A stretch of DNA of 64,000 nt from Microvirga sp. 17 mud 1-3. GTDB taxonomy: Bacteria > Pseudomonadota > Alphaproteobacteria > Rhizobiales > Beijerinckiaceae. Below are positions 45,905 to 55,631 of this stretch, piece by piece. Positions within the stretch are counted from its first letter, which is position 1. Each line of letters opens with the position of its first letter. A model generated the notes under the pieces. That model saw only the letters and a program-made list of their open reading frames with translations. It was not told the DNA's origin and did no database searches. Where the stretch lies: positions 2,108,001 to 2,172,000 of the forward strand of contig NZ_CP029481.1 of assembly GCF_003151255.1 (NCBI RefSeq), read 5' to 3'. A program made the translations under genes and the position numbers.

Positions 45905-45941
45905 CCACCTGGTGAGTAGTCATCGGCTTCTCACCAGGTGG
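45905..45941. terminator. Terminator after the KGG gene
   Basis: CCACCTGGTGAG (45905-45916) pairs perfectly with CTCACCAGGTGG (45930-45941) across a 13-nt loop, followed by CCCTTT. It sits between converging genes, so it may act for both. Confidence 0.7.
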
Positions 45942-45992
45942 CCCTTTCCTTCGCGCAGACAGTTCAGCTGTCGCGCGAAAATTTATAACTCG

Positions 45993-47372
45993 TTAAAGCA
46001 AGGTTCCTCGAAGGATGATAGAGGCAACCCCGAAGTAGATAACGAGCCCTGTTACGTCCACCAGAGTGGCCACGAAAGGCGCCGACGCACTTGCCGGGTC
46101 GAAGCCGATCCCGCGCAGGATGAAGGGAAGCAAGGATCCCGCCATAGAGCCAAACGTAACGATACCGACCAGCGCTGCCGCGACCGTCAAGCCGATGAGC
46201 ATCCAGTGCTCACCATAATCATAGAAGCCGAGTTGCTGCCAAAGCGTAATCCGTAGGAAGCCGATGGCCCCCAACGTCGTTCCGAGTACGAGACCTGTCG
46301 GAAGCTCCCGAACAGCAACGCGCCACCAATCACGGAGACGCAGCTCACCGAGCGCCAAGGCGCGAATAAGCAGAGATGTCGCCTGAGAGCCGGAATTACC
46401 GCCTGAACTCATAATCAGCGGAATAAAGAGCGTGAGAACGATGGCCTTCTCCAGCTCTGCCTCAAAAGTCTGCATCGCCGAAGCAGTCAGCATTTCGGAT
46501 AAAAAGAGGACGCAAAGCCATCCCGCGCGTTTGCGGATCATCTCCCAAAAACGAATACGAAGATAAGGTTCCTCGAGCGCTTCAACGCCGCCGAACCTCT
46601 GCACTTCCTCGGTCGAACGGCGCACAATCGTGTCGATCACGTCGTCTACCGTCACAATCCCAAGAACATGGCCTTTCGGATCCACGACAGGGACGGCCAA
46701 GAGATTGTATTTCGCAATCAGACGCGTGGCCTCGTCACGGCTCGCTAGGGGAGAGATCGCGACTGGCTTGCGTTTGGGCGCGACAGTCAGGACATTCGCA
46801 TGAGGGTCGCCAGCGATCAGGCGCCGGAGGGAGACTGCATCAATGAGCGTGTGCCGGATTGGGTCGAGCACGTACACGGCATAGACGGTCTCTCGTGTCC
46901 GCTCGACCATGCGGATATGATGGAGAACCTCGGCGATGGTCCACGTTGCCGGGACGCTGACAAATTCGGTCGTCATGATGGCGCCGGCAGTGTCTTCTGG
47001 GTAAGCCAGAAGGCGGCGCAGCATATCGCGTGCCTCCGGCTCAAGAACCGCGAGCAGGTTGGATCGATCAGGTTCTTCGAGTTCCCGCAATGCGTCCGCT
47101 GCACGATCTGCGGACATGCCGGTCAGAAGGGCTGCCGTGCTGTCAGGCTTAACAGCGGCCAGGATCTCGGGAGCGTTGTCGAGCTCCGGCTGGTCTAGGA
47201 TCTCAATGGCCCGGTCGAGAGGGAGATGCTCGAGAACCCGTGCGGCGAAAGCGGGATCCTGTCCTTTGAGAATTTCGGCGATGTCCGGTGCACGCTCGTT
47301 CAGCAGGCTGTCGGCGGCCGCCGCAGGATCGAGGGATGCCACGATGTTTGGGGCGATGTCAGTATCGTTCAT
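45993..47372 (-). CDS. mgtE: Magnesium transporter MgtE
   Basis: MgtE is an inner-membrane Mg2+ channel gated by cytosolic Mg2+. The 459-residue protein has the N-terminal superhelical domain (about 1-130), two CBS domains (about 135-260), a connecting helix, and five membrane segments at the C-terminus. The pore region SSGGNSGSQATSLLIRALALGEL is diagnostic. AGGTGAGCC precedes the ATG. I looked upstream for an M-box riboswitch and did not find one. Confidence 0.94.
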   Translation of the reverse strand: MNDTDIAPNIVASLDPAAAADSLLNERAPDIAEILKGQDPAFAARVLEHLPLDRAIEILDQPELDNAPEILAAVKPDSTAALLTGMSADRAADALRELEEPDRSNLLAVLEPEARDMLRRLLAYPEDTAGAIMTTEFVSVPATWTIAEVLHHIRMVERTRETVYAVYVLDPIRHTLIDAVSLRRLIAGDPHANVLTVAPKRKPVAISPLASRDEATRLIAKYNLLAVPVVDPKGHVLGIVTVDDVIDTIVRRSTEEVQRFGGVEALEEPYLRIRFWEMIRKRAGWLCVLFLSEMLTASAMQTFEAELEKAIVLTLFIPLIMSSGGNSGSQATSLLIRALALGELRLRDWWRVAVRELPTGLVLGTTLGAIGFLRITLWQQLGFYDYGEHWMLIGLTVAAALVGIVTFGSMAGSLLPFILRGIGFDPASASAPFVATLVDVTGLVIYFGVASIILRGTLL

Positions 47373-47695
47373 GGCTCACCTTTCAGGTCGATCCGCCGTC
47401 AGCGGACGAACCGGATGAGCCGATCCCTAAGCGATCAGGTCCGGAGCGCCGATGACGGCCTCGAAGATCGACTGTGACTGTCGCTGGGCATGGGGTCCAA
47501 ATTCCTATGAGCCGCGCTGCTGCTGAAAGCCTTGAGCGCGGGGACTATGGCAATGCGCCCGTCCGTAATTGGCGTCAAGGGAAATGTCTTATGAGCGATG
47601 GATTGCCAATCGATCTGCATTCCCCACCCATAGCAGGCTGATAACCGGCAATGTTTCTTTGTTTGAAGAGCCGGACGAGCGGCAAAGGTTTATCG
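47373..47695. other. Intergenic region upstream of mgtE
   Basis: This 323-bp gap lies between mgtE and the end of the PfkB gene. I see no convincing gene. It should contain the mgtE promoter on the minus strand, but no riboswitch or clear -35/-10 pair stood out. Confidence 0.5.
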
Positions 47696-48589
47696 TTACA
47701 GGCGTGACGGTGCGCCACCCGCCGATTGGACCGATAGAGCGCCCGCCTCAACGCCTGCTGTCAGGCTTTTCTCCAAATTGCGGGTTTCGAGCCAGGAATG
47801 CAGGAAGCCCGCGTTGAACGCGTCGCCCGCACCTGTCGTATCAATGACGTTAACTGGAAGCGCCTCGGCCGAGACACAGGTCTGTCCGTTTGATGCCATT
47901 GCGCCATGTTCGCCTCGCTTCAATACTACGATAGGAAACTGCCCCTTCAGTTGGCGCAGAATATCTTCCGGCGACTCGTTGCCCGTCAGGGCCCTGCCTT
48001 CCTCGGCATTCGGCAGAAAAACATCGATTCCCGCGCAGATTTCGAAGAAGTTGGTGTCCTGGCGGATCAACTGGTCGTCCCAGCTTGGATCAAGCGAGAC
48101 CGTAAGGCCTCGGTCTCGCGCCATGGCAATGACGTCGGGATTGTCCTTCAGGGTAGCGAACTCTGCAATGTGCAAATGGGCGACATCGCGAGCCGTGAGG
48201 GCTTGCTCCAGGGTTGCCGGCCGGGATGACCCGGCGCGTCGAGACACGAACGCACGCTCGCCGTCCTTGACGAGGGCGACCGTTGGCTGGGGGCCGGCAT
48301 CGCCTGAGCGTTCGATGAACGATAAATCGACACCGCTGGCATCGAGTTCAGGATTCAGGCCGCACGATAGGGGATCGGCTCCAAGGCGGGTAAGGAGCGC
48401 TGCCGGCCGGCCGAGCGATACTAGATGGGCAGCCGTAATGTAGGCGCCGCCACCCACGGTGATTGCGACATCCTCGGCAAAGCGCTCGCGGCCGAGCACC
48501 GGCATGTCGTGGAGGCCCGTGAAAATGATGTCGCAATAGGTCCGCCCAAGGCACAAAACCTTGTTCCGCTCGGTGGACGTCTGGATCAT
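47696..48589 (-). CDS. PfkB family sugar kinase
   Basis: This is a 297-residue ribokinase-fold kinase. The C-terminal signature [15 protein letters not shown] with its catalytic Asp is clear, and the N-terminal glycine region reads [18 protein letters not shown]. Substrates of relatives include ribose, fructose, 2-keto-3-deoxygluconate and Amadori compounds; this one is undefined. Its start overlaps the end of the ATPase gene (ATGA), so it is the last gene of a sugar-type importer operon. Confidence 0.88.
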   Translation of the reverse strand: MIQTSTERNKVLCLGRTYCDIIFTGLHDMPVLGRERFAEDVAITVGGGAYITAAHLVSLGRPAALLTRLGADPLSCGLNPELDASGVDLSFIERSGDAGPQPTVALVKDGERAFVSRRAGSSRPATLEQALTARDVAHLHIAEFATLKDNPDVIAMARDRGLTVSLDPSWDDQLIRQDTNFFEICAGIDVFLPNAEEGRALTGNESPEDILRQLKGQFPIVVLKRGEHGAMASNGQTCVSAEALPVNVIDTTGAGDAFNAGFLHSWLETRNLEKSLTAGVEAGALSVQSAGGAPSRL

Positions 48590-49656
48590 TGGGCTGCCAG
48601 TGCTTTCTCTGTCGCCTTGTCGAAATAATAGAGTCTCTCGGTCGGCGCATGGAGCGTCATTACCTCGCCGACCCGCGGGATCTGCCTGCCCGGAGCGGAT
48701 CCGACAATGGTCTCACCGCCACTTTCAATATGAACGAGCGTTTCGGAGCCGAGTGTTTCCACGAGGGCGACCGGGCCCGAGACGGTCAGGCCCCCTGTGG
48801 GAGCGGAGGCCGGGACAAGATCCTGTGGGCGGACACCAACCAGGATGGCAGCCGTCGTTGCGGGCGCAGCTGGTGGCGGAACCGAGCCGCCCGTCGCCAG
48901 ATCCGTGCCGCTCTCCCGAAGAGTGGCCGACAGCAGGTTCATGGTTGGGCTGCCGATGAAGCGCGCCGTGAAAATATCGACCGGCTTCTCGTAGAGCTCC
49001 AGCGGGGTGCCGACCTGTAGGATTCGACCGTCGCGCATCACGACGATCCGGTCCGCCATGGTCATGGCTTCCACTTGGTCATGGGTGACGAAAACCGACG
49101 TGGTGCCAAGCCGATGATGAAGCCGCTTGATCTCGATACGCATCTGGGTGCGCAATTGGGCATCAAGATTCGAGAGAGGCTCGTCGAAGAGGAAGGCCGC
49201 TGGGTCACGAACCATTGCCCGTCCGATGGCAACGCGCTGGCGCTGCCCGCCTGAAAGGGCGGAGGGACGCCGCTCCAGGAGATGCGAGAGTCCTAGTGTT
49301 TCTGCGGCCTGTTCCACCCGCACGCGCTTCTCGTTCTTCGATAGCTTGGACCGGTAGAGGCCAAAGGCGATGTTCTCGGCCACGGACATATGCGGGTAGA
49401 TGGCATAGTTCTGGAACACCATGGCGATGTTCCGGTCTTTGGGCTGAAGGTCATTAACGACCTGCCCACCAATTCGAATGTGGCCCTCGCTGATCTCCTC
49501 CAGGCCCGCGATCATCCTGAGGGTCGTCGATTTACCGCAGCCTGATGGGCCGACCAGAACAACGAATTCGCCATCCTGGATCGATAGATCGATCCCATGG
49601 ACGACGGTCGACTGTCCATAGCGCTTGACGAGGCGATCGAGATCAATGGTCGCCAT
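48586..49656 (-). CDS. ugpC: Sugar ABC transporter ATP-binding protein (UgpC/MalK type)
   Basis: This is a 356-residue ATPase with Walker [13 protein letters not shown], signature [15 protein letters not shown], Walker [15 protein letters not shown], and a C-terminal TOBE/OB regulatory domain (about 235-350) typical of MalK and UgpC. Its start shares one base with the stop of the lyase gene. The symbol reflects family, not proven glycerol-phosphate uptake. Confidence 0.9.
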   Translation of the reverse strand: MATIDLDRLVKRYGQSTVVHGIDLSIQDGEFVVLVGPSGCGKSTTLRMIAGLEEISEGHIRIGGQVVNDLQPKDRNIAMVFQNYAIYPHMSVAENIAFGLYRSKLSKNEKRVRVEQAAETLGLSHLLERRPSALSGGQRQRVAIGRAMVRDPAAFLFDEPLSNLDAQLRTQMRIEIKRLHHRLGTTSVFVTHDQVEAMTMADRIVVMRDGRILQVGTPLELYEKPVDIFTARFIGSPTMNLLSATLRESGTDLATGGSVPPPAAPATTAAILVGVRPQDLVPASAPTGGLTVSGPVALVETLGSETLVHIESGGETIVGSAPGRQIPRVGEVMTLHAPTERLYYFDKATEKALAAQ

Positions 49657-51152
49657 TAGCGAGCTCCGAGAAGTGCGGTGAAGCGGGCTTGGAGATCTTT
49701 TGCAGACGCTTCAGCGCGGCGTGTCGCCTCCTGCATCCGTCCACGGATCTCCACGATTTCTTGATTATATCCGGCAATGGCACTGGACAGTGCCTGCGGT
49801 GCAGGTCCGCCTAGCCGATCGCGAACCGCGACAAAGGTTTCCGGAGAGACGATTTCGGCAAAGAGAGCCTTTTCGATGGCCGTTTGGCGCTGCGTGCAGC
49901 CCGCAAAGGCTTCCCGGAAGGCCTCGTAGCCATCGGTTGCGATGTCCCCGCCTATGGCAACCACGGCGCGGGAGACCTCCGCAGCGATCTCATGTGCCTC
50001 ACGGAATGACAAGCCTTCCCGACGCACAAGGCTGTCGGCGAGTTCGGTGACCGTGATGCAGCTGCGGCGGATATTCTGGCGAACCCGGTCGGGGTTGATG
50101 CGCAGGGCCGGAACTAGCGCCGCGAGGAGGTCTAGGACGCGCCCGCCGCTTTCGAAGGCGCCATAGCCGAAGCCCTGACTTTCTCCCTCGCTGTCGTTCA
50201 TGTCCGTGAAGGGCGTGTTGTGCATGATCGTGAGCATGGCCTGCGCACGCCCGACGGTCTGGGATGCCAAGTGGCGCATATGCTCGATAGGCACGGGATT
50301 GCGCTTCTGCGGCATGATCGAGCTGATCTGCACGAAGGCGTTGGGGACATAGACCTGACCGACCTCGAAGCTGGTCCAGAACTGCAGATCCTGGATGAAC
50401 CGTCCGAGATGAAGGAAGGTCAATGCAATCGCCGAATAGGTCGAAGTGATGTAGTCGACGGACGCGATGCATCCGTAGGAATTCTGAAGGGGGCGGCTGA
50501 AGCCGAGGAGATGCGACATCAGCTCCCGATCAATCGGGAAGCCGCTTGTCGTGATGGCAGCCGCTCCCATGGGGCTGCGGTCTACGATGTCGCGAGCGGC
50601 CTCGAGGCGAGCGATGTCGCGCAGCAGAGTCTCCAGAACGGCGGACAGGTAATGGCCGAATACAGTCGGCTGTGCCGGCTGACCGTGCGTGTACGCGACG
50701 ATGAGCGTGCCACTTTCCCGCTCTGCCACGGATGCCAGCGTTTCGGCCAGCGCGACCAGACGCTCCAGAAGAGGATCAATCCGGTGCTTGAGGCCGAGCT
50801 TGAACAGGGTGTGATCAATGTCGTTGCGGGAACGTGCCGTGTGGAGGCGTCCCGCAAGGTCCGGTCCTAGGCGTGTGCGGAGTTCCTTCTCGATCAGGAA
50901 GAAAAAATCCTCGACCTCACCCGTGTAAGTCAAGGAACCAACGTCGATCTCACGATCGATGGCCTCAAGGGCCTGGGCGATGGGGCTGGCCTGTTCAATG
51001 GTCAGGATGCCGGTCTCGTACAGCATGACGAGATGGGCGCGGTCTATCAGCCGGAACCCTTCGACGTGGTGGTTCTTCGCCCCATCAAAGAGCGGACGAA
51101 GGACGGTGTCCTTGTAGACGGGATCTGGGAAGACGGAGGTGTCTGAGGTCAT
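49656..51152 (-). CDS. Argininosuccinate lyase-like enzyme, diverged
   Basis: This is a second aspartase/fumarase superfamily lyase, 498 residues. It keeps [35 protein letters not shown] and the catalytic loop [10 protein letters not shown], but lacks the YNRDLxEDK motif of argininosuccinate lyase, having [14 protein letters not shown] there. This suggests a different amine leaving group. It lies between permease and ATPase genes of a sugar-type importer, five bases after the permease stop, so its substrate is probably imported by that system. Confidence 0.82.
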   Translation of the reverse strand: MTSDTSVFPDPVYKDTVLRPLFDGAKNHHVEGFRLIDRAHLVMLYETGILTIEQASPIAQALEAIDREIDVGSLTYTGEVEDFFFLIEKELRTRLGPDLAGRLHTARSRNDIDHTLFKLGLKHRIDPLLERLVALAETLASVAERESGTLIVAYTHGQPAQPTVFGHYLSAVLETLLRDIARLEAARDIVDRSPMGAAAITTSGFPIDRELMSHLLGFSRPLQNSYGCIASVDYITSTYSAIALTFLHLGRFIQDLQFWTSFEVGQVYVPNAFVQISSIMPQKRNPVPIEHMRHLASQTVGRAQAMLTIMHNTPFTDMNDSEGESQGFGYGAFESGGRVLDLLAALVPALRINPDRVRQNIRRSCITVTELADSLVRREGLSFREAHEIAAEVSRAVVAIGGDIATDGYEAFREAFAGCTQRQTAIEKALFAEIVSPETFVAVRDRLGGPAPQALSSAIAGYNQEIVEIRGRMQEATRRAEASAKDLQARFTALLGAR

Positions 51153-51157
51153 GGGCT

Positions 51158-52009
51158 TCAGCCTTTAAGTCCGGCCAGCATCACGCCTCGGACGATGTAG
51201 CGCTGGAGAAGGAGAAAGATGACGAGGGTGGGGAGGGTCGCGATGCTCGCGCCCGTCATGATCTTTTCCCACTGGATGGATTGTTCGACCGCGAAGCTCG
51301 AGAGGCCGACCGGAAGGGTGTAGAGGTCAGCGCTCGTGGTCACGATGAGCGGCCAGAAAAAGGCCGTCCAGTTGCCGAGAAATGTGAAGATCGCAAGCGC
51401 CGATAGGGCAGGGGTGACGAGCGGCATGGCGATCTTCCACCAGATGGTGAATTCGTTCAGCCCGTCGATCCTGGCGGCCTCCAGGAAGTCGTCCGGAACT
51501 CCCTCGAAGAACTGCTTCATCAGGAAGGTGCCGAACGCCGTCATCATGCCCGGGAACATGATGCCCCAATAGCTGTCCAGCCAGCCGAACTGGCTTGCCA
51601 TGAGGTACCAGGGCAGAACCAGCATCTCGGTCGGGATCATCAGCGTGGACAGGATCGCAATGAAGACGATGTACCTGCCCCGGAAGCGGAATTTCGCCAG
51701 CGTGTAACCGACTAAGCTGTCGAAGAAGACGTTCGAAACCGTAACGATCACCGCTACGATCATCGAATTGACGAACCAGCGCGTGAAGCGTCCGTCGCTC
51801 AGGATTTCGAAGTAATTGTCGAGCGTTGGCGCCTGTGGGATCACGCGCAGGTCGTAAACCTGAGAAGCGTCCTTGAGGGAGGTCGAAAGCATGAAAAGGA
51901 GGGGCGTGACCATGACGACGCCGCCGAGGAACAGGAGCGTCCAGGCGATGATCCGTCCGGGTCGGATCCGTGACATAGGCAGACCATGGGAAGATGCAGC
52001 AGCACTCAT
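51158..52009 (-). CDS. Sugar ABC transporter permease (UgpE/MalG type)
   Basis: This is a 283-residue permease with six membrane segments and the EAA loop FLEAARIDGLNEFTIWWKIAMPLVTPAL. It has the MalG-type short N-terminus. It shares one base with the preceding permease gene. It forms a heterodimer with the UgpA-type permease. Confidence 0.92.
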   Translation of the reverse strand: MSAAASSHGLPMSRIRPGRIIAWTLLFLGGVVMVTPLLFMLSTSLKDASQVYDLRVIPQAPTLDNYFEILSDGRFTRWFVNSMIVAVIVTVSNVFFDSLVGYTLAKFRFRGRYIVFIAILSTLMIPTEMLVLPWYLMASQFGWLDSYWGIMFPGMMTAFGTFLMKQFFEGVPDDFLEAARIDGLNEFTIWWKIAMPLVTPALSALAIFTFLGNWTAFFWPLIVTTSADLYTLPVGLSSFAVEQSIQWEKIMTGASIATLPTLVIFLLLQRYIVRGVMLAGLKG

Positions 52010-52935
52010 CAGCGGTCTCTCATGAGGCGCAGTTGGACAAGGGAGATCACGAGCAGGATCAGGAAAAGAACGACAGTCTGAGCGGCCGCATATCCCATCT
52101 CGTAGGAGCTGAAGGCCGTCTGGTAGATCATCAGCACGAGAGGCTTCGTGGAATTCAGCGGCCCACCGGGATCGTTCGTGTTGATATTGTAGACCTGATC
52201 GAAGATGCGCAGGAACCCGATCGACGAGAACACGACCAGGAAGACCAGGGTTGGCTTGAGCAGCGGAAGCGTGATTTTCCGCAGGATCGCACCTTCCGAA
52301 AGGCCGTCGATGCGGGCGGCCTCATAATAGGTCACGGGGATCGCCCGCAGCCCGGCGAGGAAGATGATGATCTGGAAGCCGAGGCCCGCCCAGACCGCTG
52401 GCGCAAGTACGGCCGGCAGCGCTTGCGTGGTCGAGCGCAGGAAGGGCTGCTGCGGTATGCCGAAGCTCGCAAGCATGTCGTTGATCACGCCGATGGGAAC
52501 CGGCTGGTAAAACCAGCGCCACACCCAGGCCATGGCCGCCGCGGTGGTAAGAAACGGCAGAAAATACAGGGCACGGATGAACGAGTGCATGAACCGCACC
52601 CGGTCCAGATAATAGGCAACCGTGAACGATATCAGCAGGCTGATCGGCGTGCCGAGGATCAGATACATGAAGGTGTTGCGGAACACCTGCCAGAAGAGGG
52701 GATCCGCAAACAGCCTCTTATAGTTCTCCAATCCGATGAAGGAGGCAGGCCGCGTGATGCTCCAGTCCGTGACCGAGAGATAAAAGGCCTGGAAAGTCGG
52801 CCAGAAGCGGATCACCGCATAGAAGGCGAGCGGAACCGCGAGGAACCCCCAAGCCCATATCACCTGCTTCTGGCCGAGGCTCATCCTTGACCAGAGGCCG
52901 CCTGGGGCGGCCTCTCGATGTGTGACAGCGGACAT
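52009..52935 (-). CDS. Sugar ABC transporter permease (UgpA/MalF type)
   Basis: This is a 308-residue permease with about six membrane segments and the loop YYEAARIDGLSEGAILRKITLPLLKPTL. The N-terminal region (about 1-25) is cytoplasmic. It follows the binding-protein gene by 24 bases. Confidence 0.92.
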   Translation of the reverse strand: MSAVTHREAAPGGLWSRMSLGQKQVIWAWGFLAVPLAFYAVIRFWPTFQAFYLSVTDWSITRPASFIGLENYKRLFADPLFWQVFRNTFMYLILGTPISLLISFTVAYYLDRVRFMHSFIRALYFLPFLTTAAAMAWVWRWFYQPVPIGVINDMLASFGIPQQPFLRSTTQALPAVLAPAVWAGLGFQIIIFLAGLRAIPVTYYEAARIDGLSEGAILRKITLPLLKPTLVFLVVFSSIGFLRIFDQVYNINTNDPGGPLNSTKPLVLMIYQTAFSSYEMGYAAAQTVVLFLILLVISLVQLRLMRDR

Positions 52936-52959
52936 CGGTACGATCCTCGCGGGCTTGTC

Positions 52960-54213
52960 TTAGCGCTTGGCGCGATCGATGATCGCCTGCTCGTCTTGAG
53001 CGGCCTTGGCAAGAGACGCCTTCGGGTCGTCACCATTGATCAGGACGCGATTGACCATGTCGATGGCGACCTGCCGCTGGGCGGCCTCGTCCTTGAACAG
53101 CGTAGTGTGGGCATAGTCCAGGCCCTTGAGGAACGGACCATAGATTGGGTGCCCGGTGTTCTCAGGCGTCAGAGCAGCAGCACGGCGCGCCGGCAGTTCG
53201 CCCACAACCTCCAACCAGATCTTCATGGCTTCGGGCGAGGAAACATAGGCGAGGAACTTCTCAGCGGCAGCGAGCTTCTCGCCCTCGGCCTTCGTGGTGA
53301 TCGCGTTGGCAAAGTAGCTGGCGTAGTTGCTGCGCAGGCCCTCGGCATTTGCCGGAAGCTCTGTCACGCCCCACTCGAAGCCCTTAATCGTGTTGAACGA
53401 GCCAAGGCGGAAGGTTCCGTCGATGGTCATGGCCGCGAGGCCAGCGCGGAAGGCAGCCTGCCCTTCATCCATGAAGCCGACTTGGCCGACCTTATGCTTC
53501 TTCTGGAGGTCCGTATAGAAGGTGAGCGCCTTCAGGCCAGCATCGTCGTTATAGGTGACCTTTGTATCCTCATCCGTGTAGGGCGTGCCGCCGAACTGGC
53601 GAACGAGCACCTCGCGCCACCATTGGTGATCCTGTCCGGCCATGTCGAGGGTGATGCCGGCCGAAACGATGTTGCCGCTGCCATCGCGCTTGGTCGTTTT
53701 TTCGGCTGCGGCGACGAGTTCGTCGAGGTTCTTGGGCGGGTTGTTAGGATCGAGACCCGCATCCTTGAAGGCTTTCTTGTTGTAGAAGAGAGCCAGGGAA
53801 CGCACGGCGGTCGGAAGGCCGTAATAGTCGTTCCCGCGCTTCATTGCCTTCACGATCGGGAAGAAATCGCGCTCGATATCTGCCGCCGGGAACGCCTCTG
53901 CGCGCAGAGGCCGGATCATCTTTCCGGCTATGAAGTTGTCGGTCCATCCGTAGAAGAGCTGCACCACGTCCGGGCCCTGGCCAGCCAGGATCGCGGCGGC
54001 CACCTTCGTCTGGTAGTCCGCGTAAGGGAAGGTGGTCTGCTTGACCTTGATATCCGGATTGGCCTCCTGGAACTTGGCGATCAGCTGGTTCATCGCCTTG
54101 ACGCGGGTGTCGAAAACGTACTGCCAGTACTCGATTTCGACGGCCTTGGCGCCGGTCGTGGCCAGTGTAGCGAAGCCGATGGCGACGCTCGCAAGCAGGT
54201 GACGAAAACGCAT
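52960..54213 (-). CDS. Extracellular sugar-binding protein (family 1)
   Basis: This is a 417-residue periplasmic binding protein with a signal peptide (about 1-24, ending TTGAKA). The mature part shows the family 1 pattern: IEYWQYVFDTRVKAMNQLIAKFQEANP, GQGPDVVQLFYGWTDNFI and MAAMTIDGTF-like segments. The ligand is not predictable from sequence. It is the first gene of the six-gene operon. Confidence 0.92.
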   Translation of the reverse strand: MRFRHLLASVAIGFATLATTGAKAVEIEYWQYVFDTRVKAMNQLIAKFQEANPDIKVKQTTFPYADYQTKVAAAILAGQGPDVVQLFYGWTDNFIAGKMIRPLRAEAFPAADIERDFFPIVKAMKRGNDYYGLPTAVRSLALFYNKKAFKDAGLDPNNPPKNLDELVAAAEKTTKRDGSGNIVSAGITLDMAGQDHQWWREVLVRQFGGTPYTDEDTKVTYNDDAGLKALTFYTDLQKKHKVGQVGFMDEGQAAFRAGLAAMTIDGTFRLGSFNTIKGFEWGVTELPANAEGLRSNYASYFANAITTKAEGEKLAAAEKFLAYVSSPEAMKIWLEVVGELPARRAAALTPENTGHPIYGPFLKGLDYAHTTLFKDEAAQRQVAIDMVNRVLINGDDPKASLAKAAQDEQAIIDRAKR

Positions 54214-54356
54214 ATCCCTCTCCCTTATTCTGGCGCGAGGCGCCGAATTTTCACGGATGGCGGCCTTCAGGACCGTTCCGGCCCCAAGGCTTCCCCAGAG
54301 TTAAGCGTCTGTCAATAAGATAATCCACTTGAGTTATTCATTGCGTCGGGTCATCG
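54214..54356. promoter_or_regulatory. Binding-protein / ROK divergent promoter region
   Basis: The 143-bp gap between the sugar-type operon and the ROK regulator has an AT-rich patch (about 54313-54343) with AATAA and TTATT half-sites in inverted orientation, reminiscent of ROK/NagC operators. The match is weak. Confidence 0.4.
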
Positions 54357-54377
54357 TTGCAAAGTGGGGTGTTGGAG

Positions 54378-55631
54378 ATGCCGACGAAATCCAAGTCCGG
54401 AGCACGGTCGACCATTGGAAGCAATCCGGAGCGCAACCGGTCCCATAACCGGCGTGTGGTGCTGGATGTCGTGCGCCAGCTCGGGCCCTTGGGACGCATG
54501 GAGATTTCGCGTCACGCCCATTTGAGCACGCAGGCGGTCTCCAACATCGTCGAGGAGCTCGTTGCCGACGGGCTGCTCATCCGAACCGGCCGGCTAAGGG
54601 CAGGGCGCGGCCAGCCGCCGATCCAGTTCGCCGTCAACCCAGATGGCGGCATGACGGCAGGGGTCGAGATTGCTGCGGACCACATCTCCACGCTTCTGGT
54701 GGATATTGGAGGTCGCGTCCGCGCACAGCGGACGGTGCCGCTTCAGAGAAATGATCCCGACGCTGTGCTCCCTGTCATCAGGGCCGAGATCGAAGCCGCG
54801 CAGGCGCAGCTCAAGCCTTCCGCGCCGCAGCTCCTTGGTATCGGCGTCGTGATGCCAGGCCCGTTCAATGTCGAGGGAATGACGTCTGTTGGGCCGACGA
54901 CGCTGTCGGGATGGCTCGATTTCGACGCGGCCTCCCGAATCGGGCACATGTTGGGAGCGCCCGTCACCATCGAGAATGACGCTACGGCCGCAGCGGTAGG
55001 CGAGCGCCTTCACGGCGCGGCCAAAGATTTGAAGAACTTCTGCCTGATCTATTTCGGCCAGGGGCTGGGCCTGGGCATTATGATCGATGGACGCCCCTAT
55101 CGCGGGGCGAATGGCAATGCTGGCGAAATCGGCCACGTGCTGGTCGAGAAGGGCGGACGCCTCTGCTCGTGCGGCCAGCACGGTTGCCTCGAGGCCTATG
55201 CGTCTGTCCATGCTCTCGACGAGAGGTTGTCCGAGGCGGGAGTCGAGGCTCCCGATTACGTGCGCCTCGAACAGCTTCACCGCGAGGGGCATCCCGTCAT
55301 CGAGGCGTGGATTCAGGAAGCGGCCGGATATCTGGCCCCCCAGGTCGCCATGTTGGAAAATCTCTTCGATCCCGAAGCCGTCGTGCTCGGTGGTGCCCTT
55401 CCGCCGGGGCTTCTCGACGATCTGACCCAAGCGATGCAGCCCTTGCCCCTGTCGGTCGCGCGCCGCCGAAACCGGAACGAGGCACGCCTGATCCACGGGC
55501 GGACGGGGCGGCTTACGGCTGCACTCGGTGCCGCTGCCTTGCCGATCCTGGAAGCAATGACGCCTCGTCTCGACACCGCCCAAGCGGCCCAGCGGGACCT
55601 GTCGCAGGAGGAAACCTCCCTTGTTGGATGA
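54378..55631 (+). CDS. ROK family transcriptional regulator
   Basis: This is a NagC/XylR-type regulator of 417 residues. It has an N-terminal winged helix (about 20-80, GRMEISRHAHLSTQAVSNIVEELVADGLL), then a ROK sugar-kinase-like domain with a GHVLVEKGG segment and the zinc motif CSCGQHGCLEAYAS. The binding site for a sugar or sugar phosphate makes it the likely sensor for the divergent importer. The start is unsure: ATG 54378, with TTG codons at 54357 and 54372 as alternatives. Confidence 0.88.
   Translation: MPTKSKSGARSTIGSNPERNRSHNRRVVLDVVRQLGPLGRMEISRHAHLSTQAVSNIVEELVADGLLIRTGRLRAGRGQPPIQFAVNPDGGMTAGVEIAADHISTLLVDIGGRVRAQRTVPLQRNDPDAVLPVIRAEIEAAQAQLKPSAPQLLGIGVVMPGPFNVEGMTSVGPTTLSGWLDFDAASRIGHMLGAPVTIENDATAAAVGERLHGAAKDLKNFCLIYFGQGLGLGIMIDGRPYRGANGNAGEIGHVLVEKGGRLCSCGQHGCLEAYASVHALDERLSEAGVEAPDYVRLEQLHREGHPVIEAWIQEAAGYLAPQVAMLENLFDPEAVVLGGALPPGLLDDLTQAMQPLPLSVARRRNRNEARLIHGRTGRLTAALGAAALPILEAMTPRLDTAQAAQRDLSQEETSLVG
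55607..55619 (+). promoter_or_regulatory. Shine-Dalgarno-sequestering hairpin before the PIG-L gene
   Basis: GGAGG (55607-55611) is the ribosome-binding site for the TTG start at 55621 and is directly complementary to CCTCC (55615-55619) across AAA. It lies within the ROK coding region, so ROK translation could open it. Confidence 0.5.

Noticed and set aside
47373..47695. M-box (Mg2+) riboswitch upstream of mgtE
   Set aside because: mgtE genes often carry one, but I could not find the conserved M-box blocks on the minus strand; the AGGTGAG there is just the ribosome-binding site.
52918..54318. A 466-codon plus-strand open frame opposite the sugar-binding protein
   Set aside because: It is a mirror of the binding-protein gene on the other strand, which has a clear signal peptide and family pattern. 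The same reasoning removed the frames at 14004-15149 and 42022-42969.
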